From: Lactococcus hircilactis
GTDB taxonomy: Bacteria; Bacillota; Bacilli; Lactobacillales; Streptococcaceae
Assembly (NCBI RefSeq): GCF_009601015.1
Contig: NZ_WITJ01000001.1
Location: forward strand, 1-64,000
DNA length: 64,000 bases
Direction of reading: 5' to 3'
Part shown: positions 24,923-33,094 of the stretch, piece after piece
Layout of the letters: each line of letters starts with the position of its first letter
How positions within the stretch are numbered: position 1 is the stretch's first letter
Translations under genes and position numbers: made by a program
Notes under the pieces: generated by a model
Seen by the model: the letters and a program-made list of their open reading frames with translations, nothing else
Databases searched by the model: none
Told to the model about the DNA's origin: nothing

Positions 24923-25288
24923 CTATAACCGCCTCTCTTCTTTTTTGACTTGCTTTAGTTGCTCACTTACCATAGCTGTTAGATGAATCCTCTGAGCTTG
25001 CAACTGTTGAATATCCGCAGGTGAAATTCCCTGAAACTCATGCGCCAGTTTGGTCAACTGATTGATGTTATTCCCAATCCGATTGACCTCAAAGTTGAGC
25101 CTTTTGAGTTCTGAGTAATCCGTGAAATGGACTTCCCCTGTGATAAGCAAAATCCGTGCAAAGTTTTGAAAATTATTAAAGGGACTCGCTTCTACTTTGG
25201 CATTGATATAGTCATTTTCTTCATCATTAAATCGAATAAGCCGTTGATGAGAACGGGTTCGATTTTCCTGAGTGCTCTTTCCTTTCAT
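24923..25288 (-). CDS. mobC: MobC-like relaxosome accessory protein 1
   Basis: 121 residues: a basic N-terminus, a ribbon-helix-helix-like part (RLIRFNDEENDYINAKVEAS) and a MobC-type segment, LKRLNFEVNRIGNNINQLTK, close to LRMEFNKIGNNINQIAKH of MobC2. MobC proteins help relaxases open the DNA at oriT. First gene of the two-gene mobilization operon. Confidence 0.8.
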   Translation of the reverse strand: MKGKSTQENRTRSHQRLIRFNDEENDYINAKVEASPFNNFQNFARILLITGEVHFTDYSELKRLNFEVNRIGNNINQLTKLAHEFQGISPADIQQLQAQRIHLTAMVSEQLKQVKKEERRL

Positions 25289-25538
25289 TTTTTATCTTAT
25301 CCTTCCCCCTTTTGTTCCAAAATCGGGCAGGGGAAACCCAGCTTTTCCCCTGCACCCCATTTGGGAGAAACAGCCTTTCTCCCAGACTAAAGGAAAGTCT
25401 TTCCTTCTTGCAAGCATAGTGTTTGGATATCCAAACACAAAATTTATAAAAAGCGCCGAAACTCGTTCGACGCTTTCCATAAGTTTTTTGGGGGTCCCCC
25501 AATCCCCCAGAGCACTTTTTTCTGAGAAACTTTTCTCT
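25289..25538. other. candidate oriT of mobilization module 1
   Basis: Non-coding, crowded with inverted repeats directly upstream of mobC1: GGGAGAAA/TTTCTCCC (about 25360-25383), AGGAAAGTCTTTCCT (25391-25405), the perfect 20-mer GTGTTTGGATATCCAAACAC (25419-25438), AAAGCG...CGCTTT (25451-25477) and GGGGGTCCCCC (25491-25501). This layout is typical of origins of transfer. The nick site cannot be placed. Confidence 0.5.
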
Positions 25539-25659
25539 TTATTTTTTCCCATAAGCTACCAAAATATCTTCAATCAAGGTGTTCACTTCTGCCTCTGACA
25601 ACTGCTGAATCGTTGCTTTGGCCTCACACAACTCTGCAACTGGATATATACTATAAAAA
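25539..25659 (-). pseudogene. 3' remnant of a small gene cut by an IS3 element
   Basis: The minus-strand frame EAKATIQQLSEAEVNTLIED, ending ILVAYGKK, runs out of the IS3 left end at 25660. The matching 5' part is not found on the other side of the IS, so an adjacent deletion also took place. Family unknown; acidic helical C-terminus. Confidence 0.4.
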
Positions 25660-25718
25660 TGGACACAAAATAATGTGTTATATTTTGTCTCATAAGACAC
25701 AAAACAGAAAGGCTTGCT

Positions 25719-25988
25719 ATGACCTATCATCAACGCTACGACGAGGAATTCAAGCAATCCCTCGTCAATCTCTACCAAACTGGCAAACCTCAAGCAGACC
25801 TCTGTCGCGATTATGGCGTTTCCTCTTCTACCCTATCAAAGTGGATTAAACAATACTCTGAGGTCAAACTTGAAGATAATACCGTGATGACTGCTAAGCA
25901 AATTCAAGACCTTCAGAAACGCTTGGCACAATTAGAAGAGGAGAACCTTATTCTATCTTCGTTTCACTACGCTGTCCATACTCGCTAA
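25719..25988 (+). pseudogene. IS3 OrfA, disrupted near its 3' end
   Basis: 89 residues: the N-terminal helix-turn-helix (LYQTGKPQADLCRDYGVSSS) and the leucine-zipper stretch LQKRLAQLEEENLIL are intact. After LIL the reading continues into foreign sequence and stops at 25988, while the expected tail (ASAIFMQNSK) appears in another frame from 26023. The roughly 61-64 inserted bases contain GCAGACAGAGTCTGC (25989-26003). The programmed frameshift to OrfB is therefore probably lost. Confidence 0.7.
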
Positions 25989-26090
25989 GCAGACAGAGTC
26001 TGCAAGTCGTATGGCAACAAAAGCAAGTGCCATCTTCATGCAAAACTCAAAATAAGACTTGAAGCCATCTATCGACTGCGATTCGAACAC

Positions 26091-26918
26091 GTGATACAAA
26101 CGCTGTGTCGCGTGTTACGTGTCAATCGCTCCACCTACTATCAACTTCTTAATCACACCCCCTCAAAACGTGACCTTGAAAATCAAAAGTATCGAAAGCT
26201 TATTTTAGAGATTTACATCCAATCAAAGAAAAGACTTGGGACACGTAAAATTAAAGTCATTCTTCTGCGTGATTATGGCGTAAAACTTTCCGAAGGACGA
26301 ATTTATCGTCTTATGAAAACAATGGCACTTCCTAAAATGTCAACCTTTAAACCGCATAATAATAGGGATAAGCAGAACCCACATCAGTCGCCTAATCTCC
26401 TCAAACAGCAGTTCAATCCTAGCGCCCCTAATCAAGTTTGGACAACTGATTTCACTTATATTTCTATTGGTCCTAAGAAATTTGTTTATCTTTGCGCCAT
26501 TCTTGATTTATTTTCACGAAAAGTGATTGCTTGGAAAATTAGTCCTAAGATTGATGCGCAGTTGGCCATTGAGACGCTTCAACAAGCAATCAAATCAAGA
26601 AAACCTACTCAATCTTTGATTTTTCATTCTGACCAGGGCTCACAATTTAAAACCCAAGCATTCAGAAAACTCTTGGATGAAAATAATATTCTAGCTTCCT
26701 ATTCTAAACCTGGTTACCCCTATGATAATTCTGTCACTGAGGTCTTTTTCAAGTATCTGAAACTTCGGGAAATCAATCGGAAGACTTTTCATTCCATTCA
26801 AGAAGTACAACTTTCTTGTTTTGAATACATTGAATGTTTTTACAACAACTACAATCCTCATTCTGCCAACCAAGAATTAACGCCTAACCAGAAAGAAATG
26901 GAGTATTTTAAAATTTAA
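26091..26918 (+). CDS. IS3 OrfB transposase (DDE)
   Basis: The rve-type catalytic core is intact: Asp in VWTTDFTYI, Asp in FHSDQGSQF and Glu in NSVTEVFFKYLK. The open frame continues upstream to 25989, so the natural start, normally reached by frameshift from OrfA, lies before the GTG at 26091 (LKIRLEAIYRLRFEHVIQTL). No independent ribosome site seen. Complete to its C-terminus. Confidence 0.85.
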   Translation: MIQTLCRVLRVNRSTYYQLLNHTPSKRDLENQKYRKLILEIYIQSKKRLGTRKIKVILLRDYGVKLSEGRIYRLMKTMALPKMSTFKPHNNRDKQNPHQSPNLLKQQFNPSAPNQVWTTDFTYISIGPKKFVYLCAILDLFSRKVIAWKISPKIDAQLAIETLQQAIKSRKPTQSLIFHSDQGSQFKTQAFRKLLDENNILASYSKPGYPYDNSVTEVFFKYLKLREINRKTFHSIQEVQLSCFEYIECFYNNYNPHSANQELTPNQKEMEYFKI

Positions 26919-26957
26919 TTTCCATTTTTGTGTCTAATTATTTGACATTATTCCAAA

Positions 26958-27077
26958 TTTGTTCTGTTGAAGTGTGCCCAACATAAGATTAAATTGTTAG
27001 AGAAAGAAAATCATTATCTTCAGGAGGAACTTGAACTTCTAAAAAAATTCCGGGTCTTCTTGAAGCGAAGCAAGTAA
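26958..27077 (+). pseudogene. fragment of another IS3-type OrfA
   Basis: The frame FVLLKCAQHKIKLLEKENHY, continuing to FLKRSK and stop, has the zipper (LLEKENHYLQEELELLKK) typical of IS3-family OrfA. No N-terminus and no OrfB follow. Confidence 0.45.
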
Positions 27078-27619
27078 AACGTTTTGAATTTCTCTTGAAA
27101 CATCATGGGAAGAGAATAAGACTAAAATAAAAAGGACAGTTGTTTTAGTCTGCTATTTTGCTATTAAATATTGATCTAATTAAGGTTCATTCAACGATAG
27201 GTTGGAAATATTATTTGCGAATAATATCTATACTCAATTGGAACATTTGTATCTTTATGTCATCTAGACAATAAGATTTTAGGAACAGCTGTTTTATCGT
27301 CTATCAGAAAAGCCAGTCTTTTTTCAGCTTGCCTTGCATAGCGCATTGGAGGAGCGATTTACGGATTTTTCTGAAAATTCTTTGTTGAATTTTGAGATTT
27401 TAAGAAAAAACACTATATGTAGTGTTTTTTTTAAAAAAAATAGAGAAAAACACCATATATAGGTATTAAGGTAGCGACTTTTATTTTTGAATGTGATATA
27501 CTGAAGAATGAGGAAAGGGGGTGGTTAAATTGTATGTGGTAAAAATAAAAAACCAAGAAACGCAATTTCTTGGAGTTGTATTATAGATGAGCAATATCTA
27601 TAAAGATTACTAAGCAAGT
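27078..27619. other. degenerate intergenic stretch
   Basis: No full gene. A frame across 27308-27456 (EKPVFFQLALHSALEERF and on) looks like part of an unknown protein. A TTG at 27529 after AAAGGGGG would give an 18-residue peptide (MYVVKIKNQETQFLGVVL), and inside it the DNA forms a perfect hairpin, CCAAGAAA/TTTCTTGG (27553-27573). Confidence 0.35.
27405..27430 (+). terminator. hairpin with T-run
   Basis: AAAAAACACTA (27405-27415), TATG loop, TAGTGTTTTTT (27420-27430). A weaker variant (AAAACACCATATATAGGTA) follows about 25 bases later. Confidence 0.55.
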
Positions 27620-28630
27620 ATGCAAAATAAAACCTTTAAATTATTCTCGCATAATTTGCTTAAAATTTCAAATCATACGAGAGGTAAATTATTGAAACAA
27701 CATAATAAAAAAACTGTTTCAAGTTATTTCAACTTGAATAAAACACAGTCAGAACTTGAATTCTTAGATGTAAGATTGGATACAGATGTTAGATTATATA
27801 TTGATCCAGCAGCATTTATAGCACTAGATAATAATTGGGGACAAAAATGTACGAAAATAATCAAAGATTATTTTCAAAAGGTGATTAATTATATTAAACA
27901 AGGCAATAAAAAGAAAGCATCAGATTTACTTTCAGGATTACGGGAACCTAATGAAATTCATTTAGGAAATTCATTAGGTCCCTCGAATGGTAAGGGGGTA
28001 GGGGATGATCGAGCTAAGAAATTATATGATGCACTGTCTGAATCAAAAGCGGTGAGTAGTGGTTTATTGGAGGATTTAGAAGATACTGCATTTATGATTG
28101 ATGGTATTGGGCCAGATATGATTTCAGATATAATCGCAAATATCATTCGAAAAGAATTAATTGAATTTACACAAAAGATGTGTAAAAAATATGACATACC
28201 AAAATATGAAGTTAATTCTGGCCCTATACTAAATCTAGAACAAGAATGTTGGGAAAATATAAAAGTCGAATTACCAGGACCTGAATCTCCAAACGGTCGT
28301 TATGAAAAACTAATTTTAATCCCTAAAGATATAGTTTGCCGTACCCCCAGTTATGAGGCTAGAAAATTTAATAATGATAACATAATTCCACTTATTGTTG
28401 AGAAGGAGTTTGAAAAAGGTTTTGGGCGACTTTTGAATGGTTCTTTAAAGCCTTATACTAAACGAACTATAAAAGATAGACAAAAAGGACGTTCGATAAA
28501 ATCTATTAATAGGGATTTCATAAAGGAAAATCCTGAAGTACTTTTGGAATATAAGAAGCACAGACATTCTTTTTCCCGCATGTCTGATGAAGAGATTTTT
28601 AAGATTATCGATGAATTACCAGCAGTATAA
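27620..28630 (+). CDS. hypothetical protein, 336 residues, unknown function
   Basis: Soluble, no signal peptide or membrane helix. A distinctive N-terminal block, SSYFNLNKTQSELEFLDV, then RLYIDPAAF, suggests a conserved family, but I cannot name it. The central part has LEDLEDTAFMIDGIGPDMIS. The ATG at 27620 lacks a ribosome site; TTG 27692 after GAGAGG (giving MKQHNKKTVSSYF) is an alternative and removes 24 residues. It is alone between IS debris and a terminator. Such solitary genes on plasmids are often defence or abortive-infection genes, an inference only. Confidence 0.6.
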   Translation: MQNKTFKLFSHNLLKISNHTRGKLLKQHNKKTVSSYFNLNKTQSELEFLDVRLDTDVRLYIDPAAFIALDNNWGQKCTKIIKDYFQKVINYIKQGNKKKASDLLSGLREPNEIHLGNSLGPSNGKGVGDDRAKKLYDALSESKAVSSGLLEDLEDTAFMIDGIGPDMISDIIANIIRKELIEFTQKMCKKYDIPKYEVNSGPILNLEQECWENIKVELPGPESPNGRYEKLILIPKDIVCRTPSYEARKFNNDNIIPLIVEKEFEKGFGRLLNGSLKPYTKRTIKDRQKGRSIKSINRDFIKENPEVLLEYKKHRHSFSRMSDEEIFKIIDELPAV

Positions 28631-28676
28631 TAAAATATGGAATATATCTTTTAAATAAATTAACTTTTAGATATTA

Positions 28677-28709
28677 CAAACTGCTCAAAACAGAGTTTTA
28701 AGCAGTTTG
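28677..28709 (+). terminator. hairpin after the 336-residue gene
   Basis: CAAACTGCT (28677-28685) and AGCAGTTTG (28701-28709), with further pairing of AAAAC/GTTTT inside; 47 bases after the stop. Only a weak T-rich tail. Confidence 0.55.
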
Positions 28710-28751
28710 TATAAATTGATTTATAAAGGCGGCTTTGTAAAAGAACAAACG

Positions 28752-28790
28752 TCATTTTGAATAGCACTCTATAGTAATTATTCAAAATGA
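28752..28790. repeat. 12-bp perfect inverted repeat
   Basis: TCATTTTGAATA (28752-28763) and TATTCAAAATGA (28779-28790), loop 15. A second hairpin, ATAGGGG/CCCCTAT (28835-28854), follows. No gene in 28631-28930. Confidence 0.45.
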
Positions 28791-28930
28791 TTGGGAACTA
28801 TTTTATAAACAGATTATGAAATTCATCTATTTTATAGGGGTTTCCTCCCCTATATGATAGGTGATTTTTTTATTAAGCAAAACCATACGAATTAGTGTCT
28901 AAATATTTGACATTAGTACAAGGAAGCAAA

Positions 28931-29350
28931 TTAATGACCTCTGTGTTTTTCATAACGTTTCTTTTGTCTGAGTTCAAATTGTTTCTGCTTTTTAGCCTCT
29001 CGTTGTGCACGACTACTTTTCGTGCGTTCCAATTTTCGCTCTTCCTGTTGGACCTTCAGTGCTTGTTGGGCCTTCGTTCCAATACCAACCTCAGAAGCTT
29101 GTTTCTTAGCTAATTTCTGTAATCGTTTTGGATTGATTTTCCTATCATTAATCACTTCAGTTTTGATTGCTGGGCTAAATTTCAAGTTATAGTATTGGGT
29201 CAAAACAAAATCGTAAACCTCATAATCTTTAGGCTCTTTCCCAAAGATTACTTTAGCGACCTCAATCTTGTCATCATACCTTCTCTCAAAAATACCAACC
29301 CAGAATGGTTTTTTGAACAACACCGTCAATGTTGCACCTATCTTCTTCAC
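28931..29350 (-). CDS. yjdF: YjdF-family protein
   Basis: 139 residues from a GTG at 29350, nine bases after AAGGAGG. The N-terminal half (ATLTVLFKKPFWVGIFERRY, then FGKEPKDYEVYDFVL) and the highly basic, helical C-terminus (AKKQASEVGIGTKAQQALK, then REAKKQKQFELRQKKR) are typical of the YjdF/DUF2992 family. Its biochemical role is not settled; the family is classically controlled by the yjdF RNA motif that responds to azaaromatic compounds, and a structured leader precedes it here. Confidence 0.82.
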   Translation of the reverse strand: MKKIGATLTVLFKKPFWVGIFERRYDDKIEVAKVIFGKEPKDYEVYDFVLTQYYNLKFSPAIKTEVINDRKINPKRLQKLAKKQASEVGIGTKAQQALKVQQEERKLERTKSSRAQREAKKQKQFELRQKKRYEKHRGH

Positions 29351-29357
29351 TGCAATC

Positions 29358-29450
29358 CCTCCTTTATCTTAAAGCAGAAGAAGGGACAACCAAGGAGGCA
29401 GGTTACTGACGACTACTGTCGCTCCCGGACTACCTACCGGGATGTGTTTT
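29358..29450 (-). promoter_or_regulatory. structured leader of yjdF, probable yjdF (azaaromatic) riboswitch
   Basis: On the minus strand the leader has CATCCCGGTAG, then TCCGGGAGCGAC (CCCGG/CCGGG pairing), AGTAGTCGTCAG and a purine-rich end AAAGGAGGGATT containing the ribosome site. A structured, GC-richer leader directly upstream of yjdF fits the known motif; the full consensus was not checked. Confidence 0.55.
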
Positions 29451-29580
29451 TATCTTCTATCTATGATTATATCATAGATTCTCTCATTAAAGTTGATAAT
29501 CACAAAACAAACAATCCCCTATCACCATAGATGCTTGCTCCATTATCATTCCCACAAATCTTCGTTAACTAAAATACATT

Positions 29581-30162
29581 TCAACAATCTTTATCAATCG
29601 TTTGATTTTTTACCTTTATAAACCTTCTTTTTTGAGTCGCAATGCTGATTCCTGTTTTCCGCTCAATCATTTTATAGGTCATCCCCTGTTGCTTCAATTC
29701 ATAAGCAAATTGAATTTGTTCTTCCGAGAATTTTTGAGGCCGTCCTTCTTTAAAATTCTTATCATTGAGTTTGGCATAGCGTTTTCCCTCATTTGTCCGT
29801 GAGACAATCATGTCCCTTTCAAACTGCGCAAAAGCAGAAAACATCGTAAAAATCAGTTGGCCCGTTGGGGTATTATCAATGATTCCCATATTCAAGATAT
29901 GGACGTTGATTCCACGCTCAAAAAGTTGTTGAATAATTTCAAGCGCTTCTCGAGTATTTCTTGCAAAACGATCTAATTTTGTGACGATCAGACAATCATC
30001 CCTTTGAAGTAAATGAATTAACTTTGTAAATTCGGGGCGATCTGTGGTTGTTCCCGTAAATTTTTCTTGATAAATTGCTTCTGCTCCCGCAGATTTAAGC
30101 AATTCGATTTGCGTTTCTAATTTTTGATCATTCGTACTCACGCGTGCATACCCAAGCTTCAT
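29581..30162 (-). CDS. serine recombinase (resolvase/invertase)
   Basis: 193 residues from ATG 30162, chosen because GGAGG lies seven bases upstream; an upstream GTG at 30174 would start inside the ribosome site. Catalytic Ser in YARVSTNDQ (about residue 9), then VTKLDRFARNTREA and the long helix ending FAQFERDMIVSRTNEG, all typical of Tn3-type resolvases. C-terminal helix-turn-helix GMTYKMIERKTGISIATQKR. Probably resolves plasmid multimers or cointegrates. A candidate res site is at 30211-30264. Confidence 0.88.
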   Translation of the reverse strand: MKLGYARVSTNDQKLETQIELLKSAGAEAIYQEKFTGTTTDRPEFTKLIHLLQRDDCLIVTKLDRFARNTREALEIIQQLFERGINVHILNMGIIDNTPTGQLIFTMFSAFAQFERDMIVSRTNEGKRYAKLNDKNFKEGRPQKFSEEQIQFAYELKQQGMTYKMIERKTGISIATQKRRFIKVKNQTIDKDC

Positions 30163-30210
30163 TTTTACCTCCACTTATGAGCCCCAGTTGAGAGCTCGCT
30201 TTATTCCTTT

Positions 30211-30264
30211 AATATCAGTATACATTAAAAAAGCTCAAAACTGTTAAGTTATGAGCTAGTTGTG
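30211..30264. repeat. direct repeat, left copy, candidate res site
   Basis: About 50 bases upstream of the resolvase gene; contains CTCAAAACTGTTAAGTTATGAGCTAGTT-type sequence with an AGCTCA/TGAGCT hairpin. Of 28 core bases, 24 match the copy at 34312-34362. Confidence 0.5.
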
Positions 30265-30395
30265 TTCTTATAAAAAATATCAGATATTCCTAAATTTCAA
30301 TATTTTGAAATGTTTATCGTTAGCAGATTACTTAATATTATTTTTTATTGTTAAATAATATACTAGGATAACATTAAGTTTTATTTAAGAAAGTA

Positions 30396-30423
30396 TTGAC
30401 AATCTTATTCAAAGGTGTATAAT
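30396..30423 (+). promoter_or_regulatory. promoter of the secreted-peptide/ABC operon
   Basis: TTGACA (30396-30401), 16 bases, TATAAT (30418-30423): a near-perfect vegetative promoter, giving an untranslated leader of about 60 bases before the ATG at 30493. Confidence 0.85.
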
Positions 30424-30492
30424 GTAAGGGCAATCATTTATAGTTATGGATTTTCAATACTGAGGATTCATCAGATAAAAAAGGAGATCTTT

Positions 30493-30894
30493 ATGAAAAA
30501 AAAGTTGCTTTTATTAATTTCAGGAGTAGCCTGCTTAGCAGTGGCTGCACCCGTTTTAGCAAATGGTCACACAGATAGCAATTGGGGTGATACCGTTCCT
30601 TGGGGAAAAGACAATCATTATACTGCCCCCCAGTGGAAGTATGAAACCACACCCGGCTATATTACTTTAAGCTCTGGTTCTCAAGCTGGTGCTGTGAATG
30701 CTTGGATGCAACTCCATAATGGTGTGGAGGTGAATTCTCCTAAGACTAAAGTAAATCGTGGAAGTTATGCTAAGGTACACGGAGACGCCCATGAATTATA
30801 CGGGAATGTTAGAGTTCGTATGGCTATTGAAAATAATGCATGGCGTCCGTATTCTGAAACAGCTTATGGTGTTTGGAGCCCCGATTCTTATTAA
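30493..30894 (+). CDS. small secreted protein, bacteriocin-like or DUF2712-like
   Basis: 133 residues from ATG 30493, seven bases after AAGGAG. The Sec signal peptide MKKKLLLLISGVACLAVAAP is followed by VLANG, with cleavage after ALA-type VLA. The mature part (about 108 residues) is Trp/Tyr/Asn-rich, has no Cys and no hydrophobic helix (WGDTVPWGKDNHYTAP, then VRVRMAIENNAWRPY). It resembles secreted peptides encoded with an ABC exporter, such as the lactococcin 972 or DUF2712 groups; assignment uncertain. First gene of a six-gene operon. Confidence 0.6.
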   Translation: MKKKLLLLISGVACLAVAAPVLANGHTDSNWGDTVPWGKDNHYTAPQWKYETTPGYITLSSGSQAGAVNAWMQLHNGVEVNSPKTKVNRGSYAKVHGDAHELYGNVRVRMAIENNAWRPYSETAYGVWSPDSY

Positions 30895-30950
30895 AATATT
30901 GATGTAAGGAGGAGTTTATCTCCTCTCTTTCATTAACAGAGGAAAAAAAT

Positions 30951-31745
30951 ATGAATAAAAACATAATACAATATCATCTAAAAAAAAATTTATTTAGCCT
31001 CAGGTTTCTTGCAATTATTGCCATAAGTGTGCTTATATTTTATATTAATGTTTATACTACTAATGATTGGAATCAGTTGGAAAACAGGAATTTTATAAAT
31101 TATGTGATCACATTTGACGGAATTGGTATCGGAACAGATGTATATTTGTTTTTTATCCCCTTTTTAGCCTCTTTATTAGGAGGAGCACTGTGGGGAAGTG
31201 AGGTAAGAGCAAGAAGAAATCTCTTTGTCTTATCTCGCTGTAAAAAGAAAATTTATCAAAACTCACTTTTATTTACTTCATTTTTATTAGGAGGAATTGC
31301 AGGGGTTTTTCCTGTTGTTTTAAATCTGATGGTGGCTTGGATTAATTTTCCACATTTCGATAAAATACCAAAGCATTCTGAATATCCTGTTTTTCAAACA
31401 GATTTTTGGGGAGATGCACTCTTTAATCGGATGCCAGCGGTAACCATTATATTACTTGTCCTCCTCATTTTTGTTTTCTCGGGATTCTTTTCTCTTCTTA
31501 GTCTCTCACTAAGCTTTATTTATCCTAAAGTTGTTATAGAAATGTTAGCTCCTTTTATAGCTTCCTTTATTATTTATCTGGTGACATTTGCCATTGGCTT
31601 GAGTAGCTATTCTCTTAATAGTTTCTTAAATTTTTCCTATACATCGAATCGTGGAGTATGGGGCATGCTCGTTTACCTCGTCCTGTTTGTTTTTATCATC
31701 GGGGGATTAGTGATCAAACTTGATAGGAGCGACACCCTTGACTAA
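30951..31745 (+). CDS. membrane protein, ABC-type permease component A
   Basis: 264 residues with about six hydrophobic helices (LRFLAIIAISVLIFYINVY, FFIPFLASLLGGALWG, IILLVLLIFVFSGFFSLL and others). The short motif WGSEVRARRNLFVLSRCKKK between helices is like the coupling segment of ABC-2-type permeases. Ribosome site AGAGGA. It overlaps the next gene by eight bases. No family name certain. Confidence 0.6.
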   Translation: MNKNIIQYHLKKNLFSLRFLAIIAISVLIFYINVYTTNDWNQLENRNFINYVITFDGIGIGTDVYLFFIPFLASLLGGALWGSEVRARRNLFVLSRCKKKIYQNSLLFTSFLLGGIAGVFPVVLNLMVAWINFPHFDKIPKHSEYPVFQTDFWGDALFNRMPAVTIILLVLLIFVFSGFFSLLSLSLSFIYPKVVIEMLAPFIASFIIYLVTFAIGLSSYSLNSFLNFSYTSNRGVWGMLVYLVLFVFIIGGLVIKLDRSDTLD

Positions 31746-32421
31746 AATTTCAAAATTTGCTTTACGCTTGATATTAAGAGATAAAATGATTCTACTATTG
31801 GTGCCATTGTCCTTTGTATATTGGTTAATCAATTTTAACGCGGAGACGTCTCATATTCTTGTACCTTTGTCTTTCTGCTTGTATTTTTGCTTTGGAACCG
31901 CAATCCCTTTTCTTATCACTATTGCTGTTGTGATAAAAAATAATCGTCCAGAGCAACAGATAAGAATCGATAAAACGGCTCAAATGAAGCAAAACTTGTT
32001 GATAATCGCTCTATTTTCGATGCTATACACAATATTAAAAATACTTCCATATTTTTTCTCTACTCCTTCAAATGATGCCTTCCCCTCCATGCTACTTATT
32101 GAGGGGGCATTACGAGCATTCATGATGTTATTTTTTATTGGTTTGTCTCAATACATTGGATGCATCTATTTTAAAAATAGATATTTATGGATGGGTGAAC
32201 AATTAATCATACTTTTTGTGGGTGCTGCTCTTCCAGTAGGAAAATTCAACTCAATCAAGTTTGCAATTTTTTCATTTTATTCAAACAAGGACTACATCGG
32301 ATACGGATTTTCACTGCCCTTGACCATTTTACTTTTTGTTGGTACTTTGCTTGTTTTAATTTATTGGATCACTGTAGCGCTTGAACGCAAAGAATATTAT
32401 GGGAGAAATTATGAAACTTGA
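31738..32421 (+). CDS. membrane protein, ABC-type permease component B
   Basis: 227 residues starting at TTG 31738, eight bases after AGGAG (31725-31729); an upstream TTG at 31720 would precede the ribosome site. About six hydrophobic helices (LLVPLSFVYWLINF, CFGTAIPFLITIAVVI, LPLTILLFVGTLLVLIYWIT). Overlaps the genes on both sides, so it is translationally coupled. Function taken from context only. Confidence 0.55.
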   Translation: MTKISKFALRLILRDKMILLLVPLSFVYWLINFNAETSHILVPLSFCLYFCFGTAIPFLITIAVVIKNNRPEQQIRIDKTAQMKQNLLIIALFSMLYTILKILPYFFSTPSNDAFPSMLLIEGALRAFMMLFFIGLSQYIGCIYFKNRYLWMGEQLIILFVGAALPVGKFNSIKFAIFSFYSNKDYIGYGFSLPLTILLFVGTLLVLIYWITVALERKEYYGRNYET

Positions 32422-33085
32422 AATAAAATACTTTTTTCAACTATTAAGGAAAAATAATTTAGAAAGACTAATCTTATTTTTCTTCTTTTTGGTCATATTA
32501 ACTTCTAAATATATTGGCTATCGAAGCATAGCCCCTGTGCTTGAATTTTCTCCCACCATTTTTGCAAATTCTCTCTTGGCTGTAAAAGCTCCAAATGTTA
32601 TAGCAAATATAATTCAAAATATGTCAAGTATCTTCCTTTACAGTATTGGACTCTTCATCCCTGGTTCTATCTTTTATTTTTACCTCAATAATACACATCT
32701 CTTAATTTATATTAGAAGTCATGATTATAAAATTAAAGGTTTGTTTTCATTCCTATTTTCTATCACATATTCTGTGATCTTCATTGGGCTCACTCACGTG
32801 ATTAGCCATGTTATTGCCTCTTCCCCTATAAGAATAAATCCTTATCAAGTCTTTATTCAAATCTTGTTACTTGAACTTTTGATTTTACTTCTTAACTTAT
32901 TTGACACTCTAGGGCTACTCTATCTTGGCTACTTTATCGATTTGGTTCTTTTGCTAGGTCTAAGTAATATGATGTATAAAATAGTGAAAATCTCAGAAGT
33001 TTGGCAAACAGTATGGTTAGTGCTCTTAATCGCTGGAGTTCATCTCTTCACGCTTCAGTTACTCTACATGAAAGAAATAAAATAA
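32411..33085 (+). CDS. membrane protein, ABC-type permease component C
   Basis: 225 residues from ATG 32411 (ribosome site GGGAGA); an upstream ATG at 32381 lies inside the previous gene. About six hydrophobic helices; the N-terminus, MKLEIKYFFQLLRKNNLERL, resembles amphipathic starts of ABC-2 permeases. Ends ten bases before the ATPase gene. Three permease-like proteins for one ATPase is unusual. Confidence 0.55.
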   Translation: MKLEIKYFFQLLRKNNLERLILFFFFLVILTSKYIGYRSIAPVLEFSPTIFANSLLAVKAPNVIANIIQNMSSIFLYSIGLFIPGSIFYFYLNNTHLLIYIRSHDYKIKGLFSFLFSITYSVIFIGLTHVISHVIASSPIRINPYQVFIQILLLELLILLLNLFDTLGLLYLGYFIDLVLLLGLSNMMYKIVKISEVWQTVWLVLLIAGVHLFTLQLLYMKEIK

Positions 33086-33094
33086 GGAGAAATC

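Larger units (their letters stand above)
25660..26936 (+). mobile_element. IS3-family insertion sequence
   Basis: Ends TGGACACAAAA (25660-25670) and the reverse complement of TAGACACAAAA (26926-26936), with OrfA and OrfB of IS3 type inside. The 3-4 bp flanks do not match, so no target duplication survives. OrfA carries a roughly 60-base insertion and the element is probably no longer autonomous. Confidence 0.75.

Noticed and set aside
25227..25598. Overlapping frames of 80-110 codons in the region upstream of mobC1
   Set aside because: They run through the inverted repeats of the oriT candidate, have odd composition and no ribosome sites.
28893..29530. Plus-strand frames opposite yjdF
   Set aside because: Antisense to a well-supported gene and its structured leader.
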